Shown here: one piece after another, positions 1 through 8,584 of the stretch
Layout: every line of letters starts with the position of its first letter
Position numbering within the stretch: the stretch's first letter is position 1
Origin: JAFCUW01 sp049897565
Lineage (GTDB): Bacteria > Pseudomonadota > Gammaproteobacteria > Burkholderiales > Burkholderiaceae_D
Direction of reading: 5' to 3'
NCBI RefSeq assembly: GCF_049897565.1
Contig: NZ_JAFCWM010000008.1
Coordinates: 1-64,000 of the forward strand
DNA: 64,000 bases
Made by a program: the position numbers and the translations under genes
The notes under the pieces: generated by a model
The model's database searches: none
What the model was told of the DNA's origin: nothing
What the model saw: only the letters and a program-made list of their open reading frames with translations

Positions 1-118
1 TCGCCCTGAAAAGCGGCTAGAACTTGGTTCTCAGGAGGCATGCGGGTTTGGATCGATAAATTTCGACTGATCATCGATAAAACCCGAAGGTATTCATGCC
101 TTTTTCAACGCCCTGTTA

Positions 119-1561
119 GTGAACGCTATTGGCGGCGTCTTGCAAGCGCTCGCGTGGCAACTGGCGCCGAGTGTGGCCCAGGAGCGTGCAGCGATTGCCG
201 ACTACGCCAGACTGCAGCGCGGCTGCACCGATTCCGGGCAGCTGCGCGACGCCAGCAAAGGCGCACACAATGACGGCTACAAGATCGGGCGGCGGGCACT
301 GCGCAATGCGGCGGCTGCGCTCAGGCAAACAACGGCCGGCGCTGCAATTCTCTCGGCAAGGCCTGACCAGAGCGATGTCGGCGATTTCATCGACAGTTTG
401 CCGGAAGACTACGAGTCATTCGAAAAAGCCCCGGTTGCTTCAATACTGGCAACCGACAAGACGATGAAGGGTTTTTTTCGTTTCGTGCTACACCACTTCA
501 ATTATCGTCATGTCAATGCAATCGACTACCTGAACACCTATTCCAAGGGTTCGCCGCGGAAGATCGACCTGGTGACGCCAAGCTTGGTGGACTACGACTA
601 CTGGCTGGCCAAGGGAAACGCTACCCCCTCGTCGTTGCGTGAGCAGGTCGACGTCATGGGTGAAATCTCGATATTGTTGGGGGGACGCGTACACGGGTTC
701 GCGCCATTCTGTCCCTTCCGCGAAATGATGACCATCGACGCCACCGGCATGGGTGATTCCATGCGGCTGGTCAAGCATGCCGTCGAGTCGCGCGGATTCA
801 TCGGTGTCAAACTGTACCCTCCGATGGGCTTTGCAGCTTGGGGGAACTCGGGAAGAAACGAGTGGCAGGGTAAGCGAACGCTGCCGTCTGCCGCTTCCCG
901 GCCCGACTTCGGCGTTCAGCTCGACGCTTCGATGAAGCGTCTGTTCATTTACTGTCTCGATAACGACGTGCCGATCATGGCGCACACCAACAATTCGAAT
1001 GGTCCTTATCCGGAATTCGAAGCGTTGGCCGGCAGTCACTACTGGCAGCTCGCGCTGGCGAAGTTTCCAGGCCTGCGCGTCAATTTTGGACATTTCGGCG
1101 ACTCCGATCCGGAGGACCACGATGGCGAACGGACCCGTAAATTCTTGAAGCTGATGACGCCTGGCGAGCAATCGAATGGCCGGCACGCATTTGCCGACAG
1201 CGGTTATTTTGCCGGCACCATGCTGAACTACGACAAGATGCGCGACATTCTTAACAAGCTCTACGCTTCCGATAATCGCATCATGCTGGAAAGGTTAATG
1301 TACGGTTCAGACTGGTCAATGATCTTGACCGAAAGGAACGTCACGAGTTACCTCGCAGATTTCATCGAAGTCATGCGGCGCATAGAACTCGTCGAGCCCG
1401 GTTTGGGTGCACGACAGACCACCTTGGCAAATGCGTTTTTCGGCCAGAATGCAGTCGAATATCTCGGCTTGCGACGGGGGCGAGGAAATCGCGGCCGTCT
1501 GGACAATTTCTACACAAAGAACAATGTCGCAGAGCCGGACTGGATGAAGAAGGTGGCATAG
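119..1561 (+). CDS. amidohydrolase-like metal-dependent hydrolase, 5' end probably lost
   Basis: The 480-residue product looks like the C-terminal part of a TIM-barrel amidohydrolase of the Amidohydro_2 type. Seen: a KLYPPMGF stretch near residue 240, MAHTNNSN near 290, a GHFGD segment near 325 and GSDWSM near 400, which resemble the metal-ligand and catalytic strands of the family. The N-terminal HxH metal motif is missing. The first in-frame start is a GTG at 119 without a clear ribosome binding site. The same frame is open upstream to about 71 and reads GIHAFFNALL, which resembles a damaged HxHxFN motif. An ATG at 40 behind AGGAGG lies in another frame. The gene is therefore probably truncated or frameshifted at its 5' end. 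The substrate is unknown. Confidence 0.6.
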   Translation: MNAIGGVLQALAWQLAPSVAQERAAIADYARLQRGCTDSGQLRDASKGAHNDGYKIGRRALRNAAAALRQTTAGAAILSARPDQSDVGDFIDSLPEDYESFEKAPVASILATDKTMKGFFRFVLHHFNYRHVNAIDYLNTYSKGSPRKIDLVTPSLVDYDYWLAKGNATPSSLREQVDVMGEISILLGGRVHGFAPFCPFREMMTIDATGMGDSMRLVKHAVESRGFIGVKLYPPMGFAAWGNSGRNEWQGKRTLPSAASRPDFGVQLDASMKRLFIYCLDNDVPIMAHTNNSNGPYPEFEALAGSHYWQLALAKFPGLRVNFGHFGDSDPEDHDGERTRKFLKLMTPGEQSNGRHAFADSGYFAGTMLNYDKMRDILNKLYASDNRIMLERLMYGSDWSMILTERNVTSYLADFIEVMRRIELVEPGLGARQTTLANAFFGQNAVEYLGLRRGRGNRGRLDNFYTKNNVAEPDWMKKVA

Positions 1562-1572
1562 AGATGACAGCT

Positions 1573-1661
1573 CCGTCATCCGTGCCGCTGTCGCCGCCGA
1601 CACCCTGACGCCCGCCCAGCATCCGCATGCTTCTCGGCGCAGATGTCGGTGGCGTACTTCT
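1573..1661 (-). pseudogene. ssb fragment (decayed copy of an SSB segment)
   Basis: Read on the minus strand, this stretch is clearly homologous to the middle-to-C-terminal coding part of the intact ssb at 2495-2998. Translations in two frames give YATDICAE and then MRMLGGRQGVGGDSGTDDG, matching YATDIIAENMQMLGGRQGMG and the following GDSGMDDG of the real SSB. At least one frameshift separates them and there is no start codon, OB-fold or acidic tip. It abuts the 3' end of the amidohydrolase-like gene and a scrap of a GGDEF gene on the other strand. Confidence 0.75.
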
Positions 1662-1716
1662 GGCGATGTATGTGTCCAAGAATACCGGGCGCAACAGCTA
1701 CCAGTTCTTCACGATG
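1660..1716 (+). pseudogene. C-terminal scrap of a GGDEF (diguanylate cyclase) gene
   Basis: The plus-strand frame reads LAMYVSKNTGRNSYQFFTM, which is the very conserved end of many GGDEF domains (usually AMYRAKxxGRNxYQFFT). The frame runs on without further similarity to a TGA at 1756-1758. No upstream part of the domain is present, and the piece joins the ssb scrap directly at about 1660. This is recombination debris, not a working gene. Confidence 0.65.
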
Positions 1717-1783
1717 GCCTTTGCGGCGCCGGCATCGAGTACCCGCGCCACAGGATGAACGAGCGCCGAACATTACCGATATC

Positions 1784-2227
1784 TCAGTAGGTCTTGTACG
1801 CCAGAAACTTACCGCTCATCTGGATATTCACGCGGTCGCCGGCGTCGTTCGGCTCGCGCGCCAGGTCCATCTTGAAGTCGATTGCGCTCATGATGCCGTC
1901 GCCAAACTCTTCATGGATCAGTTCCTTGAAGGTGGTGCCGTACACGCTGATCAATTCGTAGAAGCGGTAGATCAGCGGATCGGTCGGCACCTGCGTCGGC
2001 AGCGAGCCCTTGTAGGGCGCCGCCATCAGCCAGCGCTGGTCTTCTTCGCTCAGGCCGAAGTAGTCGGCAACGATGCCGGCCTGCCTGGCGTCGAGCGTCA
2101 TCTGGCCAAGGCAGGCGGCGGTGACCCACTCCTTGCTGAGGCCGACTTTGGCGGCCACGTCGGCCCATTTCAGGCCGCGGGTGACTTTGGCGGTAATGAT
2201 TTTTTCAGTGACGTTGAGGCGACTCAT
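1784..2227 (-). CDS. cynS: cyanate hydratase (cyanase)
   Basis: Cyanase converts cyanate and bicarbonate to ammonia and CO2 (via carbamate) as a cytosolic decamer. The 147 residues match the usual family length. The N-terminal half is a helix-turn-helix-like helical domain (KWADVAAKVGLSKEWVTAA). The C-terminal half carries the catalytic residues Arg88, Glu91 and Ser114 in LIYRFYELISVYG and GIMSAIDF, and the protein ends in the family signature MSGKFLAYKTY. No cynR regulator or cynT carbonic anhydrase is next to it, so it appears to be a lone detoxification or nitrogen-scavenging gene. Confidence 0.95.
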   Translation of the reverse strand: MSRLNVTEKIITAKVTRGLKWADVAAKVGLSKEWVTAACLGQMTLDARQAGIVADYFGLSEEDQRWLMAAPYKGSLPTQVPTDPLIYRFYELISVYGTTFKELIHEEFGDGIMSAIDFKMDLAREPNDAGDRVNIQMSGKFLAYKTY

Positions 2228-2434
2228 GGCGATTCCTTGGTTGCGATTGGATGGTTGTGACCATACGGTTCAACTTCGGTGCCACCTGCCGCCCTGAAAT
2301 GGCATCCGGCCGCAAGCAGATGGTGCGGCGGACGAGGCATTTGCAGGCAAGCGCCCGGATCGAGCGCCACCGGTTGCGTGAACCCGCATGGATGCAGATA
2401 CCCATGCAAGTCGCGTGCCACCAAGCGCCAAAGA

Positions 2435-2469
2435 AAAACTGCCTGGAACTCAAAGCGTCCCAGGCAGTT
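2435..2469 (-). terminator. rho-independent terminator of ssb
   Basis: An inverted repeat, AAACTGCCTGG with CCAGGCAGTTT, has a 12-base loop. On the minus strand it is followed by a run of T (TTTTTCTTT). It lies 26 bases beyond the ssb stop codon. Confidence 0.8.
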
Positions 2470-2494
2470 TCGGTTGAATCTGTTGCGCTGCGAA

Positions 2495-2998
2495 TCAGAA
2501 CGGGATGTCGTCGTCCATGTCCGAGAAGTTCGGCGCCGGTTTCGGCTGCGGACGGGCCGCCGGCGCCGGCGGCGCCTGGCGCTGCTGCTGAGGCTGTGGA
2601 CGGCTCGGCGCGCTGTTCTCGTAGCCGCCGCCATCGTCCATGCCGCTGTCGCCGCCCATGCCCTGGCGACCGCCGAGCATCTGCATGTTCTCGGCGATGA
2701 TATCGGTTGCGTACTTCTCGACGCCGTCCTTGTCAGTGTACTTGCGGGTCTGCAGGCGGCCCTCGACGTACACGGAGGAACCTTTCTTCAGGTACTGGCC
2801 GACGATCTCAGCCAGGCGGCCGAAGAACGAAATGCGGTGCCACTCGGTCAGCTCTTTCTGCTCGCCGGTATTCTTGTCTTTCGACTTGTACGATGTGGCG
2901 ACAGCAATGTTGGCGATCGCGTCGCCGCTCGGCATGTAGCGGATCTCCGGATCGCGCCCCAGGTTGCCGACGATGATGACCTTGTTTACAGATGCCAT
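2495..2998 (-). CDS. ssb: single-stranded DNA-binding protein SSB
   Basis: SSB binds exposed single-stranded DNA during replication, recombination and repair and recruits partner proteins through its C-terminal tip. The 167-residue product starts MASVNKVIIVGNLGRDPEIR and has an OB-fold over about residues 1-110. A Gly/Gln/Pro-rich flexible linker follows, ending in the acidic tip DMDDDIPF. It is transcribed divergently from uvrA, the classical arrangement in proteobacteria, and shares with it an intergenic region carrying a LexA-type box. A broken second copy of its 3' region lies about 0.9 kb away at 1573-1661. Confidence 0.97.
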   Translation of the reverse strand: MASVNKVIIVGNLGRDPEIRYMPSGDAIANIAVATSYKSKDKNTGEQKELTEWHRISFFGRLAEIVGQYLKKGSSVYVEGRLQTRKYTDKDGVEKYATDIIAENMQMLGGRQGMGGDSGMDDGGGYENSAPSRPQPQQQRQAPPAPAARPQPKPAPNFSDMDDDIPF

Positions 2999-3243
2999 GT
3001 GTTGCTCCTCTGAATTTTTGTGGACCCTGGCTCTGCACTTGACTAAGCGCCAGGGATATCGGTGTCCTTGCGAACACCCGCTATTATCGCGGAAGTTAAA
3101 CGCCTTGTTTAGCTATTTTCACACTATCTGACCGGCCTGGGAGGCCGGAAATTTATTTTGAACTTCTGGCGGTTTTGCCATTGGAACGGCTGAACCACGT
3201 CCCAGATACGAGCGTCGCCAGCTTCATATACCGTCAGCAATAA

Positions 3244-3263
3244 TACTGGTATTATATACAGTG
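3244..3263. promoter_or_regulatory. LexA (SOS) box between ssb and uvrA
   Basis: TACTGGTATTATATACAGTG matches the proteobacterial LexA operator CTGT-N8-ACAG with one mismatch (CTGG in the left half-site) and an alternating AT core. It sits in the 421-bp divergent spacer between ssb (start 2998) and uvrA (start 3420), the usual place for an SOS box serving one or both genes. Nothing else recognisable was found in the spacer. Confidence 0.8.
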
Positions 3264-3419
3264 GTCATCCCAAAATCCACCACGCCGCCCGTCCGGCAAT
3301 CGTGGCTGCCGGGAGCGCCAGCATTGAAACACGGCTATAGTTACAGGTTGCCCCCTTTTTTTGGCCCGCCGACATTGGTTCGTACGCGCCGGCCCGCATT
3401 ACCATTGAAAGCACACTAC

Positions 3420-6281
3420 ATGGAACAGATCCGCATCCGCGGCGCCCGTACGCACAATCTCAAGAACATCAATCTCGACCTGCCTCGCAACAAGCTGACC
3501 GTCATCACCGGCCTGTCCGGCTCCGGTAAATCATCGCTCGCGTTCGATACCTTGTATGCCGAAGGCCAGCGCCGCTACGTCGAATCGCTGTCGGCCTACG
3601 CGCGCCAGTTTTTGCAGCTGATGGAAAAGCCCGACGTCGACCTGATCGAGGGCCTGTCGCCGGCGATCTCGATCGAGCAGAAGGCGACGTCGCACAACCC
3701 GCGCTCGACGGTCGGCACGGTCACCGAAATCCACGACTACCTGCGCCTGTTGTACGCGCGCGTCGGCACGCCCTACTGCCCCGACCACGCGGAGCATCCG
3801 CTGGCCGCGCAGACCGTGTCGCAGATGGTCGACGCCGTGCTGGCGATGGAAGAAGGCACCAAGCTGATGATCCTCGCGCCCGTGGTGGCCAACCGCAAGG
3901 GCGAGCACGCCGACCTGTTCGCGTCGATGCAGGCGCAGGGCTTCGTGCGCTTCCGCATCCAGAGCGGCACCCACGCGGCGAAGATCTACGAGATCGACGA
4001 CATGCCGACCTTGAAGAAGACCGAGAAGCACACGATCGACGTGGTGATCGACCGCGTCAAGGTCAACGCCGAGATCAAGCAGCGCCTGGCCGAAAGCTTC
4101 GAGACGGCGCTGCGCCTGGCCGATGGCCGCGCCGTCGCGCTCGAGATGGACCGGGCCGCGGAAGGCAGCACGCAGGAGCACGTCTTTTCGAACAAGTTCG
4201 CCTGCAACGTCTGCGGCTACTCGCTGCAGGAGCTCGAGCCGCGCCTGTTCTCGTTCAATAACCCGATGGGCGCGTGCCCGGAGTGCGATGGCCTCGGCCA
4301 CATCGAGTTCTTCGACCCGAAGCGCATCGTCGCCTTTCCCAACCTGTCGCTCGCTTCGGGCGCCATCAAGGGCTGGGACAGGCGCAACCAGTTCTACTTC
4401 CAGATGCTGTCGAACCTGGCCGCGTTCTACGAGTTCGACATCGACATGCCGTTCGAGCAGCTGCCGGAAGCGGCGCAGAAGGCGGTGCTGACCGGCTCCG
4501 GCAAGACCACCATCCCGTTCACGTACGTGAACGAGCGTGGCCGCACCGTGATCCGCGACCACACCTTCGAAGGCGTGGTGACCAACCTGCAGCGGCGCTA
4601 CCGCGAGACCGACTCGATGGCCGTGAAGGAGGAGCTGGCGAAGTTCATCAACGAGAAGCAGTGCCCGTCGTGCGACGGCGCGCGCCTGCGCGTGGAAGCG
4701 CGCTACGTCAAGCTCGGCGCCGGCAAGCAACAGCGCGCGATCTACGAGGTGGCTAACAAGCCGCTGCGCGACTGCCTGGCCTACTTCGAAAAACTCACCT
4801 TGAAAGGCGCGAAGAAAGACATCGCCGACCGCGTCATCAAGGAGATCATCTCGCGCCTGAAGTTTCTCAATAACGTCGGCCTCGATTACCTGTCGCTCGA
4901 CCGCAGCGCCGACACCTTGTCGGGCGGCGAGGCGCAGCGCATCCGGCTGGCGTCGCAGATCGGCTCGGGCCTGACTGGCGTGATGTACGTGCTCGACGAG
5001 CCGTCGATCGGCTTGCACCAGCGCGACAACGACCGCCTGATCGAGACGCTCAAGCACCTGCGCGACATCGGCAACACGGTGCTTGTCGTCGAGCATGACG
5101 AGGACGCGATCCGCACCGCCGACTACATCGTCGACATGGGTCCGGGCGCCGGCGCGCATGGCGGCGAGGTGATCGCCGAAGGCACACTGGCGCAGATCTT
5201 GAAGAACAAGAAATCGCTGACCGCGAAGTACCTGAACGGCACCTTGAAGATCGCGGTGCCGAAGAAGCGCCACGTTGCCAATCCGGACAAGCAGCTGGTG
5301 ATCACCGGCGCCACCGGCAACAACCTGAAGAAGGTGTCGCTGAATCTGCCGGTCGGGCTGATGACGTGCGTGACCGGCGTGTCCGGTTCGGGCAAGTCGT
5401 CGCTGGTGAACGACACGCTCTATCCGGCGCTGTCGCGCCACCTGTACGGTTCGCAGACCGAGCCTGCGCCGCACGATTCGATCAGCGGTCTGGAACACTT
5501 CGACAAGGTGATCTCGGTCGACCAGGCGCCGATCGGGCGCACGCCGCGGTCGAACCCGGCGACCTACACCGGCTTGTTCACGCCGATCCGCGATTTGTTT
5601 TCGACGGTGCCGACGGCGAAAGAGCGCGGCTACAGCGCCGGGCGATTCTCGTTCAACGTCAAGGGCGGGCGCTGCGAGGCGTGCCAGGGCGACGGCGTCA
5701 TCAAGGTCGAGATGCACTTCCTGCCGGACGTGTACGTGCCGTGCGACGTCTGCCACGGCAAGCGCTACAACCGCGAGACGCTCGAGGTGCAGTACAAGGG
5801 CAAGAACATCACCGAGGTGCTGGGCCTGACGGTGGAGGACGCGCACGAGTTCTTCAAGCCGGTGCCGGTGATCGCGCGCAAACTCCAGACGCTGCTCGAC
5901 GTCGGCCTTGGCTACATCAAGCTGGGACAAAGCGCGACGACGCTGTCTGGCGGCGAAGCGCAGCGGGTCAAGCTGTCGCTCGAACTGTCCAAGCGCGACA
6001 CCGGGCGCACGCTGTACATCCTCGACGAGCCGACCACCGGTTTGCACTTCCAGGACATCGATTTGCTGCTGAAGGTGATCCACCGGCTGCGCGACCAGGG
6101 CAACACGCTCGTCATCATCGAGCACAATCTGGACGTCATCAAGACGGCGGACTGGATTGTGGACCTGGGGCCGGAAGGCGGCGCCGGCGGCGGGCAGATC
6201 ATCGCCAGCGGCACGCCGGAGGACGTGGCGGTCAATCCGAACAGCGTCACGGGCAAGTACCTGGGACCGTTGCTGAAATAA
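3420..6281 (+). CDS. uvrA: excinuclease ABC subunit UvrA
   Basis: UvrA is the damage-recognition ATPase of nucleotide excision repair; it forms dimers that load UvrB on lesions. The 953-residue product has two ABC ATPase modules. The first Walker A (GLSGSGKSS) is at residues 31-39 with a zinc module CNVC...CPEC near 260-285. The second Walker A (GVSGSGKSS) is near residue 655 with a second zinc module CEAC...CDVC near 750-780. Two LSGGEAQR signatures are visible. The frame is open to 3261, but the ATG at 3420 gives the family-typical start MEQIRIRGARTHNLKN. The LexA-type box upstream implies SOS induction. Confidence 0.97.
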   Translation: MEQIRIRGARTHNLKNINLDLPRNKLTVITGLSGSGKSSLAFDTLYAEGQRRYVESLSAYARQFLQLMEKPDVDLIEGLSPAISIEQKATSHNPRSTVGTVTEIHDYLRLLYARVGTPYCPDHAEHPLAAQTVSQMVDAVLAMEEGTKLMILAPVVANRKGEHADLFASMQAQGFVRFRIQSGTHAAKIYEIDDMPTLKKTEKHTIDVVIDRVKVNAEIKQRLAESFETALRLADGRAVALEMDRAAEGSTQEHVFSNKFACNVCGYSLQELEPRLFSFNNPMGACPECDGLGHIEFFDPKRIVAFPNLSLASGAIKGWDRRNQFYFQMLSNLAAFYEFDIDMPFEQLPEAAQKAVLTGSGKTTIPFTYVNERGRTVIRDHTFEGVVTNLQRRYRETDSMAVKEELAKFINEKQCPSCDGARLRVEARYVKLGAGKQQRAIYEVANKPLRDCLAYFEKLTLKGAKKDIADRVIKEIISRLKFLNNVGLDYLSLDRSADTLSGGEAQRIRLASQIGSGLTGVMYVLDEPSIGLHQRDNDRLIETLKHLRDIGNTVLVVEHDEDAIRTADYIVDMGPGAGAHGGEVIAEGTLAQILKNKKSLTAKYLNGTLKIAVPKKRHVANPDKQLVITGATGNNLKKVSLNLPVGLMTCVTGVSGSGKSSLVNDTLYPALSRHLYGSQTEPAPHDSISGLEHFDKVISVDQAPIGRTPRSNPATYTGLFTPIRDLFSTVPTAKERGYSAGRFSFNVKGGRCEACQGDGVIKVEMHFLPDVYVPCDVCHGKRYNRETLEVQYKGKNITEVLGLTVEDAHEFFKPVPVIARKLQTLLDVGLGYIKLGQSATTLSGGEAQRVKLSLELSKRDTGRTLYILDEPTTGLHFQDIDLLLKVIHRLRDQGNTLVIIEHNLDVIKTADWIVDLGPEGGAGGGQIIASGTPEDVAVNPNSVTGKYLGPLLK

Positions 6282-6286
6282 GTGAA

Positions 6287-6308
6287 GGGGGCGAAAGCCC
6301 CCTTTTTT
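6287..6308 (+). terminator. rho-independent terminator of uvrA
   Basis: A GGGGGC-GAAA-GCCCC hairpin followed by six T lies 6 bases after the uvrA stop codon. Confidence 0.9.
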
Positions 6309-6347
6309 GCGTCCATCAGCAGGCTTAAGTTCACCAGAAAATGTAAC

Positions 6348-6378
6348 ACCGTCGCCCCCGCGAAGGCGGGGCGACGGT
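6348..6378 (-). terminator. hairpin at the 3' end of pckG
   Basis: ACCGTCGCCCC and GGGGCGACGGT form a perfect 11-bp stem around a short GC loop, just past the pckG stop. The T run is short on both sides, so it may act weakly in both directions, or be a CCCCGCGAAGGCGGGG-type intergenic repeat. Confidence 0.6.
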
Positions 6379-6395
6379 TTTGGGGCTAACTATCC

Positions 6396-8252
6396 TTAGC
6401 TGGACAGCTTGGCCTCGAGCGACTTGCGGGTGTCGACCAGCTCTTGCGGCAAGTGGTAGGCGAGCTTGTCGAACAACTCGTCGTGCAGCTTGACCTCTTC
6501 CTTCCAGCCGGCGTGGTCGACCGACGTGATGCGGTCGAACTTGGCCTCGGTGAAATCGAGGCCTTCCCAGTTCAGGTCCGCGAACGCCGGCGTGGTGCCG
6601 AACAGGTTCTCGGCGCCGCCGGCCTTGCCTTCGATGCGGTCGAGCATCCACTTCAGCACGCGCATGTTGTCGCCGAAACCAGGCCAGACGAACTTGCCGT
6701 CGTCGTCGGTGCGGAACCAGTTGACGCAATAGATCTTCGGCAGGTTGGCCGCGTCGAGCTTCTTGCCCATGTCAAGCCAGTGCTGGAAGTAGTCGCTCAT
6801 GTTGTAGCCAATGAAAGGCAACATCGCGAACGGGTCGCGCCGTACCACGCCGACCTTGGCGGCGGCAGCGGCGGTGGTCTCGGAGCCCATCGTCGCGGCC
6901 ATGTACACGCCTTCGGTCCAGTTGCGCGCCTCGGTCACCAGCGGCACCGTGCTCGAACGGCGGCCGCCAAAAATGAACGCCGAAATCGGTACGCCGGTCG
7001 GATCGTCCCAGGCCGGATCGAGCACGGGATTCTGCGTCGCCGACACGGTGAAGCGCGCATTCGGATGCGCCGCCTTGGTACCCGACGCCGGCGTCCAGTC
7101 ATTGCCCTGCCAGTCGATCAGGTGCGCGGGCGCCTGTTTGGTCAGCCCTTCCCACCAGACGTCGCCGTCGTCGGTCAGCGCGACGTTGGTGAAGATGGTG
7201 TTCTCGCGCATCGACGCCATGCAGTTGTAGTTGGTCTGCTCGTTGGTGCCGGGCGCGACGCCAAAGTAGCCCGCTTCCGGGTTGATCGCGTACAGGCGGC
7301 CGTCGGCGCCCGGCTTGATCCAGGCGATGTCGTCGCCGATGGTCGTCACTTTCCAGCCGTTGAAGCTGGCCGGCGGGATCATCATCGCGAAATTGGTCTT
7401 GCCGCAGGCCGACGGGAAGGCGGCCGCGACGTAGTGCTTCTTGCCTTCGGGCGACTCGACACCGAGGATCAGCATGTGCTCGGCGAACCAGCCGGTGCCG
7501 CCCTGCTGCGCTTCCTGGTGGCCCATGTTCGACGCGATGCGCAGCGCGAAGCACTTCTTGCCGAGCAGCGCGTTGCCGCCGTAGCCGGAGCCGTACGACC
7601 AGATCTCGCGCGTTTCCGGGAAGTGGACGATGTATTTGGTGTCGTTGCATGGCCAGGCGACGTCGGCCTGGCCGGCACGCAGCGGCGCACCGACGGTGTG
7701 TACGGCCGGCACGAACGCGCCGCTGTCGCCCAACACGTCGTACACGGCGCGGCCCATGCGCGTCATGATGCGCATGTTGACGGCGACGTAAGGCGAATCG
7801 GACAGTTCGACGCCGATGTGGGCGATCGGGGAACCAAGCGGCCCCATCGAGAACGGCACGACGTACATCGTCCGCCCGGCCATGCAGCCGTCGAACAGGC
7901 CGTGCAGCGTGCTGCGCATTTCTTCCGGCGCCATCCAGTTGTTGGTCGGGCCGGCTTGTTCCTTGGTGGCCGAGCAGATGTAGGTGCGGTCTTCGACGCG
8001 GGCGACGTCGGTCGGGTCCGAGCAGGCCAGGTAGGAATTCGGGCGTTTTTCAGGATTGAGCTTCTTCATGGTGCCGGCGGCAACCATCTCGCCGCACAGG
8101 CGGTCGTACTCTTCCTGCGAGCCGTCGCACCAGTAGATGCGGTCGGGCTTGGCAAGGGCCGCGATTTCCGCCACCCAATTGATGAGTTTCTGGTGTTTGA
8201 TGTAAACTGGGACGTTCAATGCGGACACGCCTCCCATGACGGGCTGATTCAT
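6396..8252 (-). CDS. pckG: phosphoenolpyruvate carboxykinase (GTP)
   Basis: The enzyme converts oxaloacetate and GTP to phosphoenolpyruvate, the committed step of gluconeogenesis, in the cytosol. The 618-residue product matches the GTP-dependent family in length and sequence. Visible motifs are PFSMGPLGSPIAHIGVELSD, the kinase P-loop with active-site cysteine (FPSACGKTNFAMMIPP, about residue 285) and the guanine-binding region near FGGRRSSTVPLV. A TTG at 8264 would extend the protein by four residues, but GGAGG lies 5 bases before the ATG at 8252, so the ATG is chosen. It is convergent with uvrA, with hairpins between the two. Confidence 0.96.
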   Translation of the reverse strand: MNQPVMGGVSALNVPVYIKHQKLINWVAEIAALAKPDRIYWCDGSQEEYDRLCGEMVAAGTMKKLNPEKRPNSYLACSDPTDVARVEDRTYICSATKEQAGPTNNWMAPEEMRSTLHGLFDGCMAGRTMYVVPFSMGPLGSPIAHIGVELSDSPYVAVNMRIMTRMGRAVYDVLGDSGAFVPAVHTVGAPLRAGQADVAWPCNDTKYIVHFPETREIWSYGSGYGGNALLGKKCFALRIASNMGHQEAQQGGTGWFAEHMLILGVESPEGKKHYVAAAFPSACGKTNFAMMIPPASFNGWKVTTIGDDIAWIKPGADGRLYAINPEAGYFGVAPGTNEQTNYNCMASMRENTIFTNVALTDDGDVWWEGLTKQAPAHLIDWQGNDWTPASGTKAAHPNARFTVSATQNPVLDPAWDDPTGVPISAFIFGGRRSSTVPLVTEARNWTEGVYMAATMGSETTAAAAAKVGVVRRDPFAMLPFIGYNMSDYFQHWLDMGKKLDAANLPKIYCVNWFRTDDDGKFVWPGFGDNMRVLKWMLDRIEGKAGGAENLFGTTPAFADLNWEGLDFTEAKFDRITSVDHAGWKEEVKLHDELFDKLAYHLPQELVDTRKSLEAKLSS

Positions 8253-8584
8253 AAAAACCTCCAAATGCTAATTAAGATTCGGTTGTCGACCGTCGCTCGC
8301 ATCAGGCTGCCCGCGGAGAACTACTCCGCGCAGGGCCGGCGTCACGGCGGTCTCGTCGGCAACGCTGCGGCGGTTGCGGGACGGTGTTGCAGAGGAACCT
8401 GGCAGCAGCGTTTACCAGCCAAATCCCAAAATATCGGGCCGATTGTACACCCCCAAAACGCTGCCGCAGACGTCTGACCGGCAAAAATGTAGTAATAATA
8501 GCCGACTAAAGTAGTAGGCTACTCGGCGCCTCGGGATTCAGTGTTATTTACCTACGAACTTTTATTAACATTGTGTCAATCAAA
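8253..8584. other. divergent spacer pckG / hydroxyacid dehydrogenase
   Basis: This 332-bp region carries the promoters of two divergent genes. On the minus strand TACAAT at 8447-8442 could be a -10 element for pckG, but no convincing -35 is seen. No gene or repeat is recognised here. Confidence 0.4.

Noticed and set aside
2251..2700. Plus-strand frame across the ssb 3' end
   Set aside because: Contains the ssb terminator hairpin and reads antisense through the ssb linker; not a gene.
3531..6125. 864-codon open frame antisense to uvrA
   Set aside because: Mirror of a high-GC gene: Arg/Ala/Val/Gln-rich, no similarity, no ribosome binding site. The same holds for long antisense frames over pckG, the S8 peptidase, the receptor, YgiQ, the M3 genes, priA and SNF2.
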